Origin: an uncultured Lachnospiraceae bacterium
Lineage (GTDB): Bacteria; Bacillota; Clostridia; Lachnospirales; Lachnospiraceae
Reading direction: 5' to 3'
Length of the DNA: 64,000 bases
NCBI GenBank assembly: GCA_910585825.1
Contig: CAJUEY010000011.1
Coordinates: 1 to 64,000 of the forward strand
Shown: piece after piece, positions 32,825 through 41,362 of the stretch
Position numbering within the stretch: the first letter of the stretch is position 1
Layout: every line of letters starts with the position of its first letter
Notes under the pieces: model-generated
What the model saw: the letters and a program-made list of their open reading frames with translations, nothing else
Told to the model about the DNA's origin: nothing
The model's database searches: none
Program-made: the position numbers and the translations under genes

Positions 32825-33120
32825 TTTCGGACCAGTTGATTGCATATACCGCGGTTCTGGCAGAACTGGAATTGTCAGAAGAAGAAAAAAAGCAGGCGGG
32901 CAGAGATATGGGACAGATGCTTGACTATATGGATCAGTTAAAGGAACTGGATACGTCGGCAGTAGAGCCGATGTATCATGCGTTTTCTATGGAGGGCGTA
33001 TTTCGGGAGGACGTAGTGACCAATGGAGACGGCCGCAGAGATACCCTGGCCAACGCTCCCTTCTGCAGTGAAAATGGGATCATTGTACCAAGAACGATTG
33101 GATCGGAGGGAGCGGAATGA
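32812..33120 (+). CDS. gatC: Asp-tRNA(Asn)/Glu-tRNA(Gln) amidotransferase subunit C
   Basis: A 102-residue GatC. It wraps around GatA and stabilises the GatCAB transamidosome that converts Glu-tRNA(Gln) and Asp-tRNA(Asn). The typical pattern is visible: ELELSEEEKKQAGRDMGQMLDYMDQL then the VEPMYHAF and REDVV segments (first segment given in part). It overlaps the phosphoesterase gene by 13 bp and gatA by 4 bp. Confidence 0.93.
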   Translation: MANIISDQLIAYTAVLAELELSEEEKKQAGRDMGQMLDYMDQLKELDTSAVEPMYHAFSMEGVFREDVVTNGDGRRDTLANAPFCSENGIIVPRTIGSEGAE

Positions 33121-34598
33121 ATCTGATGCAGCTGACCGCAGCAGAATGCGGCAGGATGATACAAAACAGAGAAATATCAGCAGTGGAACTGACAAAGGCT
33201 GCTTTGGAGGCTGTCTGCGCCAGAGAAAAAACAGTCAATAGCTTTATTACAGTAGATGAAATCTATGCTGTGAAACGGGCAGAGGAAATACAAAAACTGA
33301 TAGATAACGGTACATTGACGCATCCTCTGGCAGGCGTTCCCATGGCAGTAAAAGATAATATCTGTACAAAAGGAATGCTCACTACCTGTGGTTCCAAAAT
33401 GCTTTCTGATTTTATTCCGTCTTATACGGCGACAGCAGCCGCTCATCTGGAAAAAGCAGGAGCCATTCTTCTTGGCAAAACCAATATGGACGAGTTTGCC
33501 ATGGGGAGTACAACGGAAACTTCTTATTATGGAGCAGTGAAAAATCCCTGGAAGAAAGACTGCGTGCCTGGCGGTTCTTCCGGCGGTTCCTGTGCCGCCG
33601 TAGCAGCAGAAGAGTGTTTGTACGCTTTGGGCTCTGACACGGGAGGATCTATTCGGCAGCCCAGTTCTTTTTGCGGCGTAACAGGAATCAAACCCACCTA
33701 TGGAACGGTATCCAGATATGGGCTGGTGGCTTATGCCTCTTCTATGGATCAAATCGGCCCCATTGCAAAGGATGTCACAGATTGTGCGGTAATTTTAGAA
33801 ACGATTTCTTCTTATGATCCAATGGATTCTACTTCCATAAAACGGCGGGATACGGATTTTACATCTGCCCTTTTGGATGATGCGGCAGGGATGAAGATTG
33901 GAATTCCAAGGGATTATCTGGAAGAAGGATTAGACGGGGAAGTACGAAAAGCGATTCTGCAGGCGGCAGATGTTTTAAAGGAAAAGGGAGCCGTTGTGGA
34001 AGAATTTGACCTGGGGCTTACGAAATATGCAGTGCCTGCTTATTATATAATTGCCTGCGCAGAAGCAAGCTCTAATCTGGCGCGCTTTGACGGAGTAAAA
34101 TACGGTTATCGTGCAAAATCATATGAGGGACTGCATGATATGTACAGGAAAAGCCGTTCAGAAGGATTTGGAGAGGAAGTAAAGCGGCGGATTTTGCTAG
34201 GCTCCTTTGTCTTAAGCGCCGGTTATTATGATGCGTATTATCTAAAAGCGCTTCGGACCAGAACGCTGCTGAAACAGGAATTTGACCGAGCCTTTGCCAG
34301 ATATGATGTGATTTTAGGACCGGCAGCGCCATATGCAGCGCCTCCGGCCGGCAGCAGCCTGGGAGACCCGATACAGATGTATCTGGGAGATATCTATACG
34401 ATTTCGGCAAATCTGGTGGGAATTCCCGGAATTTGTCTGCCCTGCGGCATGACAGAAGCAGGACTTCCCATCGGTTTGCAGCTCCTTGGCGACTGTAGGA
34501 AAGAAAAAAATATCATTCGTATGGCATATGCGTTTGAGCAGACAAGAGCATATCGAAGAAGTCCGTTGGCCGTTTCCGGTACGGCGGATCATAAGTAA
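33117..34598 (+). CDS. gatA: Amidotransferase subunit A (amidase)
   Basis: A 493-residue amidase-signature enzyme that releases ammonia from glutamine for tRNA amidation. The Ser-cisSer-Lys triad is visible: VAVKDNI-type AVKDNICTKG (Lys), GGSSGGSCAAVAA and GSDTGGSIRQPSSFCG (Ser pair). The length is standard. It starts in an ATGA overlap with gatC. Confidence 0.96.
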   Translation: MNLMQLTAAECGRMIQNREISAVELTKAALEAVCAREKTVNSFITVDEIYAVKRAEEIQKLIDNGTLTHPLAGVPMAVKDNICTKGMLTTCGSKMLSDFIPSYTATAAAHLEKAGAILLGKTNMDEFAMGSTTETSYYGAVKNPWKKDCVPGGSSGGSCAAVAAEECLYALGSDTGGSIRQPSSFCGVTGIKPTYGTVSRYGLVAYASSMDQIGPIAKDVTDCAVILETISSYDPMDSTSIKRRDTDFTSALLDDAAGMKIGIPRDYLEEGLDGEVRKAILQAADVLKEKGAVVEEFDLGLTKYAVPAYYIIACAEASSNLARFDGVKYGYRAKSYEGLHDMYRKSRSEGFGEEVKRRILLGSFVLSAGYYDAYYLKALRTRTLLKQEFDRAFARYDVILGPAAPYAAPPAGSSLGDPIQMYLGDIYTISANLVGIPGICLPCGMTEAGLPIGLQLLGDCRKEKNIIRMAYAFEQTRAYRRSPLAVSGTADHK

Positions 34599-34628
34599 CG
34601 GGCAAATAGAAAGGAGGGGACAGAAAAC

Positions 34629-36080
34629 ATGCCAAAACAATATGAAACAGTGATCGGATTGGAAGTTCATGTAGAACTGGCCTCAAAGACAAAGATTTTC
34701 TGCGGCTGTTCCACGGCATTTGGCAGTGAGCCGAATTCTCATACCTGTCCGGTCTGTACCGGAATGCCTGGAGCATTGCCTGTTTTAAACAAGCGGGTGG
34801 TGGAGTATGCTATAGCGGCAGGCCTTGCCTTGAATTGTGAAATTACAAAAGAGTTCCGGTTTGACAGAAAAAATTATTTTTATCCGGATAATCCTCAGAA
34901 TTACCAGATTTCCCAGCTATATCTGCCAATCTGCCAAAACGGAAAGATTGAGATTGAAACAGAAGAGGGCGGCAGAAAATCCATAGGCATACACGAAATA
35001 CACATGGAAGAGGATGCGGGAAAACTCATCCATGACGAGCAAACGAATTGTTCTGTCATCGACTTTAACCGTTCCGGCGTTCCGTTAATCGAAATTGTAT
35101 CAGATCCGGATATGCGTTCTGCAAAAGAGGTGATATCTTATCTGGATAAGCTGAGGCTTGTCATTCAGTATCTTGGGATTTCAGACTGCAAGCTGCAGGA
35201 AGGCTCTATGCGGGCAGACGTCAATCTTTCTATTCGGGAAAAAGGAGCAGAGAAACTTGGCGCCCGGACGGAAATGAAAAATCTGAATTCTTTCAAGGCC
35301 ATTGGAAGGGCGATTGAACACGAAACAAAACGTCAGATTGAACGGCTGGAATCCGTGGGGAATATCCTTCAGGAGACAAGACGCTGGGATGATCAGAAAG
35401 GAGTGTCCTACAGTATGCGCTCCAAAGAAGACGCCAGAGATTATCGTTATTTTCCGGATCCGGATCTTGTGCCGTTTTCGGTCAGCGACGAATGGATTGC
35501 CGAAATCAAAAAAAGACAGCCGGAGTTTCGTGAAGAAAAAATGGCCCGTTACCAAAAGCAATTCGGTCTGCCTTTGTATGATGCAAAAGTGCTGACAGAG
35601 ACAAAAGAGCTGGCAGATCTTTTTGAAGCAACCGAACAGATTTGTAAAAAGCCGAAAAAGGCGTCGAACTGGATTATGGGAGAGACGATGCGGCTTTTAC
35701 GCGAAAAAGGGATGGAGGCCGGAGAAATTCAGTTTTCCCCAAAACATCTGGCTGTGCTGATTGATTTGGTTGACACAGGGGAAATCAACGGTTCTGTGGC
35801 AAAGGAAGTTTTTGAAATTCTGTTTGAGGAGGACATGGATCCGAAAGCATATGTGGAGGAAAAGGGGCTTAAGACGGTAAGCGACAGGGATGCCCTGCTG
35901 GCTGTGATCAAAGAGGTGATTGCAGAGAATGAGAAATCGGCTGCGGATTATCGAAATGGAAAGGATAAAGCAATCGGGTTTCTGGTGGGACAGACTATGA
36001 AGGCGATGAAGGGGAAAGCAGATCCCGGGGCAGTGAAGGAGATGTTGAGGGAGATGCTTGCTAGAACATCAGGAAGTTGA
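34629..36080 (+). CDS. gatB: Amidotransferase subunit B
   Basis: A 483-residue kinase-type subunit that activates the mischarged tRNA. It begins YETVIGLEVHVEL, has zinc-site Cys pairs (CGCSTAFG, HTCPVCTGMPGALP), HMEEDAGK, and the helical YqeY-like C-terminal tail (about 330-483) that grips the tRNA. AAAGGAGGGG lies upstream. It completes gatCAB; the operon appears to end here. Confidence 0.96.
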   Translation: MPKQYETVIGLEVHVELASKTKIFCGCSTAFGSEPNSHTCPVCTGMPGALPVLNKRVVEYAIAAGLALNCEITKEFRFDRKNYFYPDNPQNYQISQLYLPICQNGKIEIETEEGGRKSIGIHEIHMEEDAGKLIHDEQTNCSVIDFNRSGVPLIEIVSDPDMRSAKEVISYLDKLRLVIQYLGISDCKLQEGSMRADVNLSIREKGAEKLGARTEMKNLNSFKAIGRAIEHETKRQIERLESVGNILQETRRWDDQKGVSYSMRSKEDARDYRYFPDPDLVPFSVSDEWIAEIKKRQPEFREEKMARYQKQFGLPLYDAKVLTETKELADLFEATEQICKKPKKASNWIMGETMRLLREKGMEAGEIQFSPKHLAVLIDLVDTGEINGSVAKEVFEILFEEDMDPKAYVEEKGLKTVSDRDALLAVIKEVIAENEKSAADYRNGKDKAIGFLVGQTMKAMKGKADPGAVKEMLREMLARTSGS

Positions 36081-36219
36081 AATTATACAGGCGTTTCCTG
36101 TAGAAGTGTGTGCAAATTGCGGAGCTGCTTTTGAAGCGGATAATCTCGACAGTGTTGAATTTATTGAGGGAGATATATGGAATCAAACTTTCACGACAGA
36201 CAGTGAAGAAACCGCATAA
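36058..36219 (+). pseudogene. Gene fragment after gatB with a CxxC motif
   Basis: A frame of 53 codons overlaps the end of gatB and could start at TTG 36058. It encodes EHQEVEIIQAFPVEVCANCG and then an acidic tail ending DSEETA. The clean Cys-pair and lack of a proper start suggest the 3' remnant of a larger gene, or a very small zinc-binding protein. The family is not recognised. The rest of the stretch to 36413 holds only the promoter at 36347. Confidence 0.35.
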
Positions 36220-36346
36220 TTAGAATAGTTTGAAACCTGGATAAGGATCTGCGCACAAGCCGGATCTTCATTGTTTTGTGTTTTAGGCTGTTGGGGGATC
36301 GGAATCTTCAAAAATCTAAAAGAAATATGAAATATCAGAAAAGACA

Positions 36347-36375
36347 TTGAGATTCCTGAATCGATGTTTTATACT
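36347..36375 (+). promoter_or_regulatory. Promoter of the ClpX-like gene
   Basis: TTGAGA (36347-36352), a 17-bp spacer and TATACT (36370-36375), 38 bp before the start codon. Confidence 0.65.
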
Positions 36376-36413
36376 TTTTATGTTGTTATTATGAGTTTAT
36401 AAGGAGAATCATT

Positions 36414-37862
36414 ATGTCCAGACAGGATTTTTATGAAGAAGAACCGACTATGGAAGAGAGCGAAGCTTTAACAGAAGTGAAAGATGAAACAGACGAAAAC
36501 GGCGACAAAGAAGATTACGAATCCATCTGCTATCTCTGCAGAAGGCCGGAAAGTATTGCCGGAAAGATGATTAAGATACCAAATGATATCGCTATCTGCC
36601 AGGACTGTATGCAGAAAACATTTGATATGATGAATCACACAGGCTTTCCCATGGGAGATATGACGGGAATGGGCAAGATGCCCAATATCAGCATGATTAA
36701 TCTTAGCGACCTGCAGGGCTTTGGAATGCCGAATCAGCAGAAGATTAAGAAAAAAAAGAAAGAAAAACAAAAAGCGCCCCAGCTTGACATTCATGCAATT
36801 CCGGCGCCCCATAAGATCAAAGCCAGCCTGGATGAATATATTGTGGGACAGGAACATGCCAAAAAGGTAATGTCTGTCGCCGTATATAACCACTATAAAA
36901 GAGTGGCATCCGACGCATTGGACGGGGTAGAAATCGAGAAATCCAATATGCTTATGATTGGGCCGACCGGTTCCGGCAAGACCTATATGGTAAAGACGTT
37001 AGCAAATCTTTTGGATGTCCCCCTTGCCATCACAGACGCTACTTCGCTGACAGAAGCGGGTTATATTGGAGACGATATTGAAAGTGTTGTCAGCAAGCTG
37101 TTAGCTGCGGCAGATAATGATGTGGAGCGGGCCGAGCACGGAATTATTTTTATTGATGAAATTGACAAGATTGCCAAAAAGCGAAATGCGAATCAAAGAG
37201 ATGTCAGCGGTGAATCCGTACAGCAGGGGATGCTGAAATTGCTGGAAGGGGCAGAGGTGGAAGTTCCGGTAGGGGCAAGCAGCAAGAATGCCATGGTGCC
37301 TATGATGACCGTGAATACCAGGAATATTTTATTTATCTGCGGCGGAGCTTTTCCGGATTTGGAGGAAATCATCAAAGAACGGTTGAACAAAGAATCTTCC
37401 ATTGGTTTTAAAGCAGATTTAAAGGATAAATATGACAAAGAAGAAAATCTTCTGACCAAAGTTCTGGTGGAAGATATACGCAAATATGGAATGATACCGG
37501 AATTTCTGGGAAGACTGCCGATTTTGTTTTCTCTGGAGGCATTGACGGAAGATATGCTGGTACGGGTATTGGCAGAACCCAAAAATGCAATTATCAAACA
37601 GTATCAGAAATTGCTTGCCATGGATGAAGTGAAGCTGGAATTTGAAGAAGACGCTCTTTATTCCATTGCAGCTAAGGCAAAGGAGAAAAAGGTAGGCGCA
37701 AGAGCCTTAAGGGCGATTCTTGAGGAATTTATGCTGGATATTATGTATGAGATTCCAAAAGATGACAATATCGGAACCGTTGTCATTACCAAAGATTATG
37801 TTGAGGGGAGCGGAGGCCCTCTTATTACAATGCGCCAGGGCATAATACCTTCTGCCCTTTAA
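36414..37862 (+). CDS. Divergent ClpX-like AAA+ unfoldase
   Basis: A 482-residue AAA+ ATPase of the ClpX group. Parts in order: acidic extension (1-35), zinc-binding domain with C39/C42 and C62/C65, a basic linker (KKKKKEKQK), Walker A GPTGSGKT, pore loop GYIGDD, Walker B IIFIDEIDK, a ClpP-contacting IGF tripeptide in ESSIGFK (about 329-331), and sensor 2 GARALR. The loop that in canonical ClpX carries RKH (between EVPV and NTRNILFICGGAF) here reads GASSKNAM. Substrate choice may therefore differ from housekeeping ClpX. It is 35 bp upstream of the subtilase gene. It could also be the only ClpX of this strain, but the divergence makes a paralog more likely. Confidence 0.85.
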   Translation: MSRQDFYEEEPTMEESEALTEVKDETDENGDKEDYESICYLCRRPESIAGKMIKIPNDIAICQDCMQKTFDMMNHTGFPMGDMTGMGKMPNISMINLSDLQGFGMPNQQKIKKKKKEKQKAPQLDIHAIPAPHKIKASLDEYIVGQEHAKKVMSVAVYNHYKRVASDALDGVEIEKSNMLMIGPTGSGKTYMVKTLANLLDVPLAITDATSLTEAGYIGDDIESVVSKLLAAADNDVERAEHGIIFIDEIDKIAKKRNANQRDVSGESVQQGMLKLLEGAEVEVPVGASSKNAMVPMMTVNTRNILFICGGAFPDLEEIIKERLNKESSIGFKADLKDKYDKEENLLTKVLVEDIRKYGMIPEFLGRLPILFSLEALTEDMLVRVLAEPKNAIIKQYQKLLAMDEVKLEFEEDALYSIAAKAKEKKVGARALRAILEEFMLDIMYEIPKDDNIGTVVITKDYVEGSGGPLITMRQGIIPSAL

Positions 37863-37897
37863 TATACTGATAAAAAGAAAAAACGGGTGGAAGAGAA

Positions 37898-39577
37898 ATG
37901 GATTGCAGTGAGGCAGTATATTCCAACGGTTACTATGATATTATCGGGAGCGTGACCGTTCCTATGCCTGCAATAGAAAATCTCTGTCAACAGAAGATTT
38001 CTAATCAGTATATCATATATTATCTGAACAGAGATGAAGTACCTCCTTTATCATTAGGTACATACAAATATAGTAATATTCCAAAATGTTATACCATATT
38101 GGACCAGAGTGCATTGGAGGCCAGCGGTATTACAAGGGTACAGATGCAGCGGAATCTGCAGTTGTTTGGAGAGGGGATTCTGATTGGTTTTCTGGATACA
38201 GGTATTCAGTATGAAAATGATGCGTTCCGCAATACAGACGGCAGCAGCCGAATTGTTGCGATCTGGGATCAGAGCATAAATACAGGACCGCATCCCGAAG
38301 GTTTTATTTACGGAACAGAATATACAAAAGCAGATATTGATTTTGCACTGCAGCAGGAAAATCCCAGGGAATTTGTTCCTCAGAGAGATGAGATAGGCCA
38401 CGGAACGATGCTGGCAGCTATTGCAGCTGGCAGTGAAGATATCCAGAATGATTTTATCGGAGCGGCGCCTTATGCCGATATTGCCATGGTGAAATTGAAA
38501 CCGGCAAAACAGTATCTGCGGGATTTTTATTATATCAAAGAAGATGCAATCGCTTATCAGGAAAACGATATTTTTACTGCAATTGATTATTTGAATAAAC
38601 TGGCGGATAGAAGAGGGGAGCCTTTGGTGCTTTGTATTGGCCTTGGAACGAACCAGGGGCACAGGGGCAGCGGAGGCAGGCTGACTACTTTTCTGGATGA
38701 CATAGCATCCATTCACCGCAGGGCAGTCTGTGTTGCGGTTGGAGATGAGGCCAATGCCAGACACCACTATTATGGAGGTGTTTCAGAAAATACTTCAGAA
38801 CGGGTGGAAATTAATGTCACAGAGGACATGGGGGGATTTATCGTAGAGCTGTGGGGGCATTCCTCAGAGTTGTTTGCAGTTTCTCTGACTTCTCCTACAG
38901 GAGAAGTTTTACAACGGGTTGCCGTATGGAACGGACAACAGCAAAAGCAGCACTTTTTGTTGGAAAATACCAGAGTGATTATTGATTACCAGCTGGGTTC
39001 TGAGCGGAGCAGAGAACAGTTGATCCACATTAATTTTGAGAATCCGGTGAGAGGTCTCTGGGTAGTGGAAGTGTTTCCTTACTGGATTTCTGACGGGAAT
39101 TTTAATATGTATCTGCCGATTTCTGATTTTCTGCAGCAGGATGTTTATTTTGTTCGTTCCAATCCGGATATGACGCTTACCGTACCCTCTACAGCCAGAT
39201 TCCCTATGGCAGTAGGCGGATATAACGCTATTACCAACGGTGTTTATCTGGAATCCGGCAGAGGCTACACTACGGACGGCAATATCAAGCCGGATTATGT
39301 GGCGCCTGCCATAAATGTGATGACAAAAAATAACTTCGGACAGCCGGACCGGATGACGGGCACCTGTGCTTCCGTGGCAATTGCAGCCGGAGCCAGCGCT
39401 CTACTCATGGAATGGAATATCTATGATATGGATAATCGGACTGTGAATTCCATTGAGCTTCGGAATCAGATGATAAATGGGACATTGAAGCTTCCCAATC
39501 AGCTTTTTCCCAATCGGGAGGAGGGTTATGGCAGACTGGATATTTATCAGAGCATCTTAAATATGCGGAATTTGTAA
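37898..39577 (+). CDS. Csp-like S8 subtilase with Cys at the nucleophile position
   Basis: A 559-residue cytosolic or spore-type subtilase without signal peptide. It has Asp100 in FLDTGI, His168 in GHGTMLAAIAAG, and the oxyanion Asn in CIGLGTNQG. The usual GTSxA block reads GTCASVAIAAG, putting Cys490 at the catalytic Ser position with a Ser two residues later (492). A jelly-roll-like insert (about 300-420) is typical of the CspA/B/C germination subtilases and their Lachnospiraceae relatives. It may be a pseudoprotease or a thiol protease. It is probably cotranscribed with the ClpX-like gene. Confidence 0.85.
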   Translation: MDCSEAVYSNGYYDIIGSVTVPMPAIENLCQQKISNQYIIYYLNRDEVPPLSLGTYKYSNIPKCYTILDQSALEASGITRVQMQRNLQLFGEGILIGFLDTGIQYENDAFRNTDGSSRIVAIWDQSINTGPHPEGFIYGTEYTKADIDFALQQENPREFVPQRDEIGHGTMLAAIAAGSEDIQNDFIGAAPYADIAMVKLKPAKQYLRDFYYIKEDAIAYQENDIFTAIDYLNKLADRRGEPLVLCIGLGTNQGHRGSGGRLTTFLDDIASIHRRAVCVAVGDEANARHHYYGGVSENTSERVEINVTEDMGGFIVELWGHSSELFAVSLTSPTGEVLQRVAVWNGQQQKQHFLLENTRVIIDYQLGSERSREQLIHINFENPVRGLWVVEVFPYWISDGNFNMYLPISDFLQQDVYFVRSNPDMTLTVPSTARFPMAVGGYNAITNGVYLESGRGYTTDGNIKPDYVAPAINVMTKNNFGQPDRMTGTCASVAIAAGASALLMEWNIYDMDNRTVNSIELRNQMINGTLKLPNQLFPNREEGYGRLDIYQSILNMRNL

Positions 39578-39593
39578 GTAATTGTCAAAAAAA

Positions 39594-39608
39594 TTTTTTC
39601 AGAAAAAG
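39594..39608. promoter_or_regulatory. CodY-like box upstream of asnB
   Basis: TTTTTTCAGAAAAAG matches the CodY consensus AATTTTCWGAAAATT at 11 of 15 positions, with the central TTTTCAGAAAA perfect. It touches the -35 of the asnB promoter, a position suited to repression when branched-chain amino acids and GTP are plentiful. Confidence 0.5.
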
Positions 39609-39637
39609 TTGACAAATGGTTTTTACAGGTGTACAAT
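39609..39637 (+). promoter_or_regulatory. Promoter of the asnB-gltBD-glnA operon
   Basis: A perfect TTGACA (39609-39614), 17-bp spacer and TACAAT (39632-39637) with a TG extension. The start site is expected near 39644, upstream of the terminator at 39662. Confidence 0.85.
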
Positions 39638-39661
39638 GCAGAAAATATAAGACAAAGGCAA

Positions 39662-39707
39662 AGGCGCCTTTCATGTATCGTTGATACGTGAAAGGTGTCT
39701 TTTTTTG
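39662..39707 (+). terminator. Intrinsic terminator in the asnB leader (attenuator candidate)
   Basis: A 16-bp stem (three G-U pairs) starting GGCGCCTTTCATGTAT, with a 5-nt loop CGTTG and seven T. It lies between the asnB promoter and the asnB start, so every transcript from that promoter must pass it. It could also stop read-through from the subtilase gene. The 5' arm contains AAAGGCGCCTTT, a self-complementary stretch that might serve an alternative fold. Confidence 0.88.
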
Positions 39708-39754
39708 CAGAAAATTGAGTAAAACAGAAGTCAGATTATACGGAGGTGCAGTTT

Positions 39755-41335
39755 ATGTGTTCAATTATGGGATACTGCGGCAGCGGAGCAGACAGGGAAA
39801 AATTTCGGGAAGGTTTTTGTAAAACAGCTTCCAGAGGGCCGGATGACAGACGTATTGTGGATACCGGAAACGGTCTGCTGGGTTTTCAAAGGCTTTCGAT
39901 TATGGGGCTTACCCCGTCGGGAATGCAGCCTTTTTCCAGAAACGGGAATTATGTTGTCTGCAACGGAGAAATTTACGGTTTTGAAAAAATAAAAGAGGAG
40001 CTTTTCGCAGAGTATACCTTCCAGAGTGATTCCGACTGCGAAATTCTGCTGCCGATGTATGAGAAATACGGTACAGATATGTTTCCAATGTTAGATGCAG
40101 AATTTGCATGTATTCTTTATGACGGAAACGCCCAAGCGTATATTGCGGCAAGAGATCCCATTGGAATTCGGCCCTTGTATTATGGTTATGATAAAGAAGG
40201 CGTTATTTTATTTGCCAGCGAGGCAAAAAACCTGACAGAACTTTGTGAAAAGATCCGGCCGTTTCCACCGGGACATTATTACAAAGATGGGAAGTTTATC
40301 TGTTACTGCGACATTGCGGGAGTGGATGCTGTCTGCCGGGATGATGTGGAATTGATATGTAAAAACATTCACGATAAATTAATTGCAGGCGTGGAGAAAC
40401 GCCTTGTGGCGGATGCCAAAATCGGATTTTTGCTTTCCGGCGGATTAGATTCCTCCCTTGTCTGCGCCATAGCAGCGAAACAAAGCAGCAGACCGATCCG
40501 TACGTTTGCGATTGGTATGGAAACAGACGCCATAGATTTAAAATACGCAAAACAGACAGCGGACTATATTGGAAGCGAGCATACAGAGGTTATTATAACA
40601 AAAGAAGATGTGCTTTCGGCTTTGGAAGAAGTGGTTTATCTGCTGGGAACCTATGATATTACAACGATCCGCGCCAGCATCGGCATGTATCTTGTATGTA
40701 AGGCCATTCACGAAAGCACGGATGTGCGGGTGCTTTTGACAGGAGAGATTTCAGATGAGCTTTTCGGTTATAAATATACGGATTTTGCACCTTCAGCAGA
40801 AGAATTTCAAAAGGAATCCGAAAAGCGAATCCGGGAGTTACATATGTACGATGTACTCCGGGCAGACCGGTGTATTTCTGTAAACTCCTTAGAGGCAAGA
40901 GTGCCTTTCGGAGACCTGGACTTTGTAAAATATGTCATGTCCGTAGATCCCCGGAAGAAGATGAATACTTATCAGAAAGGAAAATATCTTCTCCGTCATG
41001 CGTTTGAAGAAGACGGACTTCTGCCTCCGGAAATCCTCTGGCGGGAAAAGGCGGCTTTTTCTGATGCGGTGGGACATTCCATGGTAGATGATTTAAAGGA
41101 ATACGCAGAAAATGCTTACACAGATAAAGACTTTGAAGAAAAGCGGCGGAAATACTCCCATGCACAGCCTTTTACAAAAGAATCCCTTCTTTACCGGGAG
41201 ATTTTTGAGAAATATTATCCGGGCCAGAGTGAAATGATTGCAGGATTCTGGATGCCGAATAAGGATTGGGAGGGCTGTGATGTAAAAGATCCCTCCGCCA
41301 GAGTTTTGGCAAACTATGGAGACAGCGGAAAATAG
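39755..41335 (+). CDS. asnB: Glutamine-hydrolysing asparagine synthetase (class II)
   Basis: A 526-residue enzyme that makes asparagine from aspartate, ATP and glutamine. The chain must start M-C for its N-terminal nucleophile: ATG 39755 gives MCSIMGYCG with Cys2, and GGAGGTG lies eight bases upstream; the in-frame GTG at 39746 would bury the Cys. The glutaminase domain is followed by the synthetase domain with SGGLDSSL (PPi loop) and LTGEISDELFGYKY. It is the first gene of the nitrogen operon, 27 bp before gltB. Confidence 0.95.
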   Translation: MCSIMGYCGSGADREKFREGFCKTASRGPDDRRIVDTGNGLLGFQRLSIMGLTPSGMQPFSRNGNYVVCNGEIYGFEKIKEELFAEYTFQSDSDCEILLPMYEKYGTDMFPMLDAEFACILYDGNAQAYIAARDPIGIRPLYYGYDKEGVILFASEAKNLTELCEKIRPFPPGHYYKDGKFICYCDIAGVDAVCRDDVELICKNIHDKLIAGVEKRLVADAKIGFLLSGGLDSSLVCAIAAKQSSRPIRTFAIGMETDAIDLKYAKQTADYIGSEHTEVIITKEDVLSALEEVVYLLGTYDITTIRASIGMYLVCKAIHESTDVRVLLTGEISDELFGYKYTDFAPSAEEFQKESEKRIRELHMYDVLRADRCISVNSLEARVPFGDLDFVKYVMSVDPRKKMNTYQKGKYLLRHAFEEDGLLPPEILWREKAAFSDAVGHSMVDDLKEYAENAYTDKDFEEKRRKYSHAQPFTKESLLYREIFEKYYPGQSEMIAGFWMPNKDWEGCDVKDPSARVLANYGDSGK

Positions 41336-41362
41336 AAAATAACCAGTGAAAGGAATCTTGTT

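Noticed and set aside
38054..38767. Long minus-strand frame (237 codons) opposite the subtilase gene
   Set aside because: Shadow of a gene with clear catalytic motifs; no start signal or recognisable protein features.
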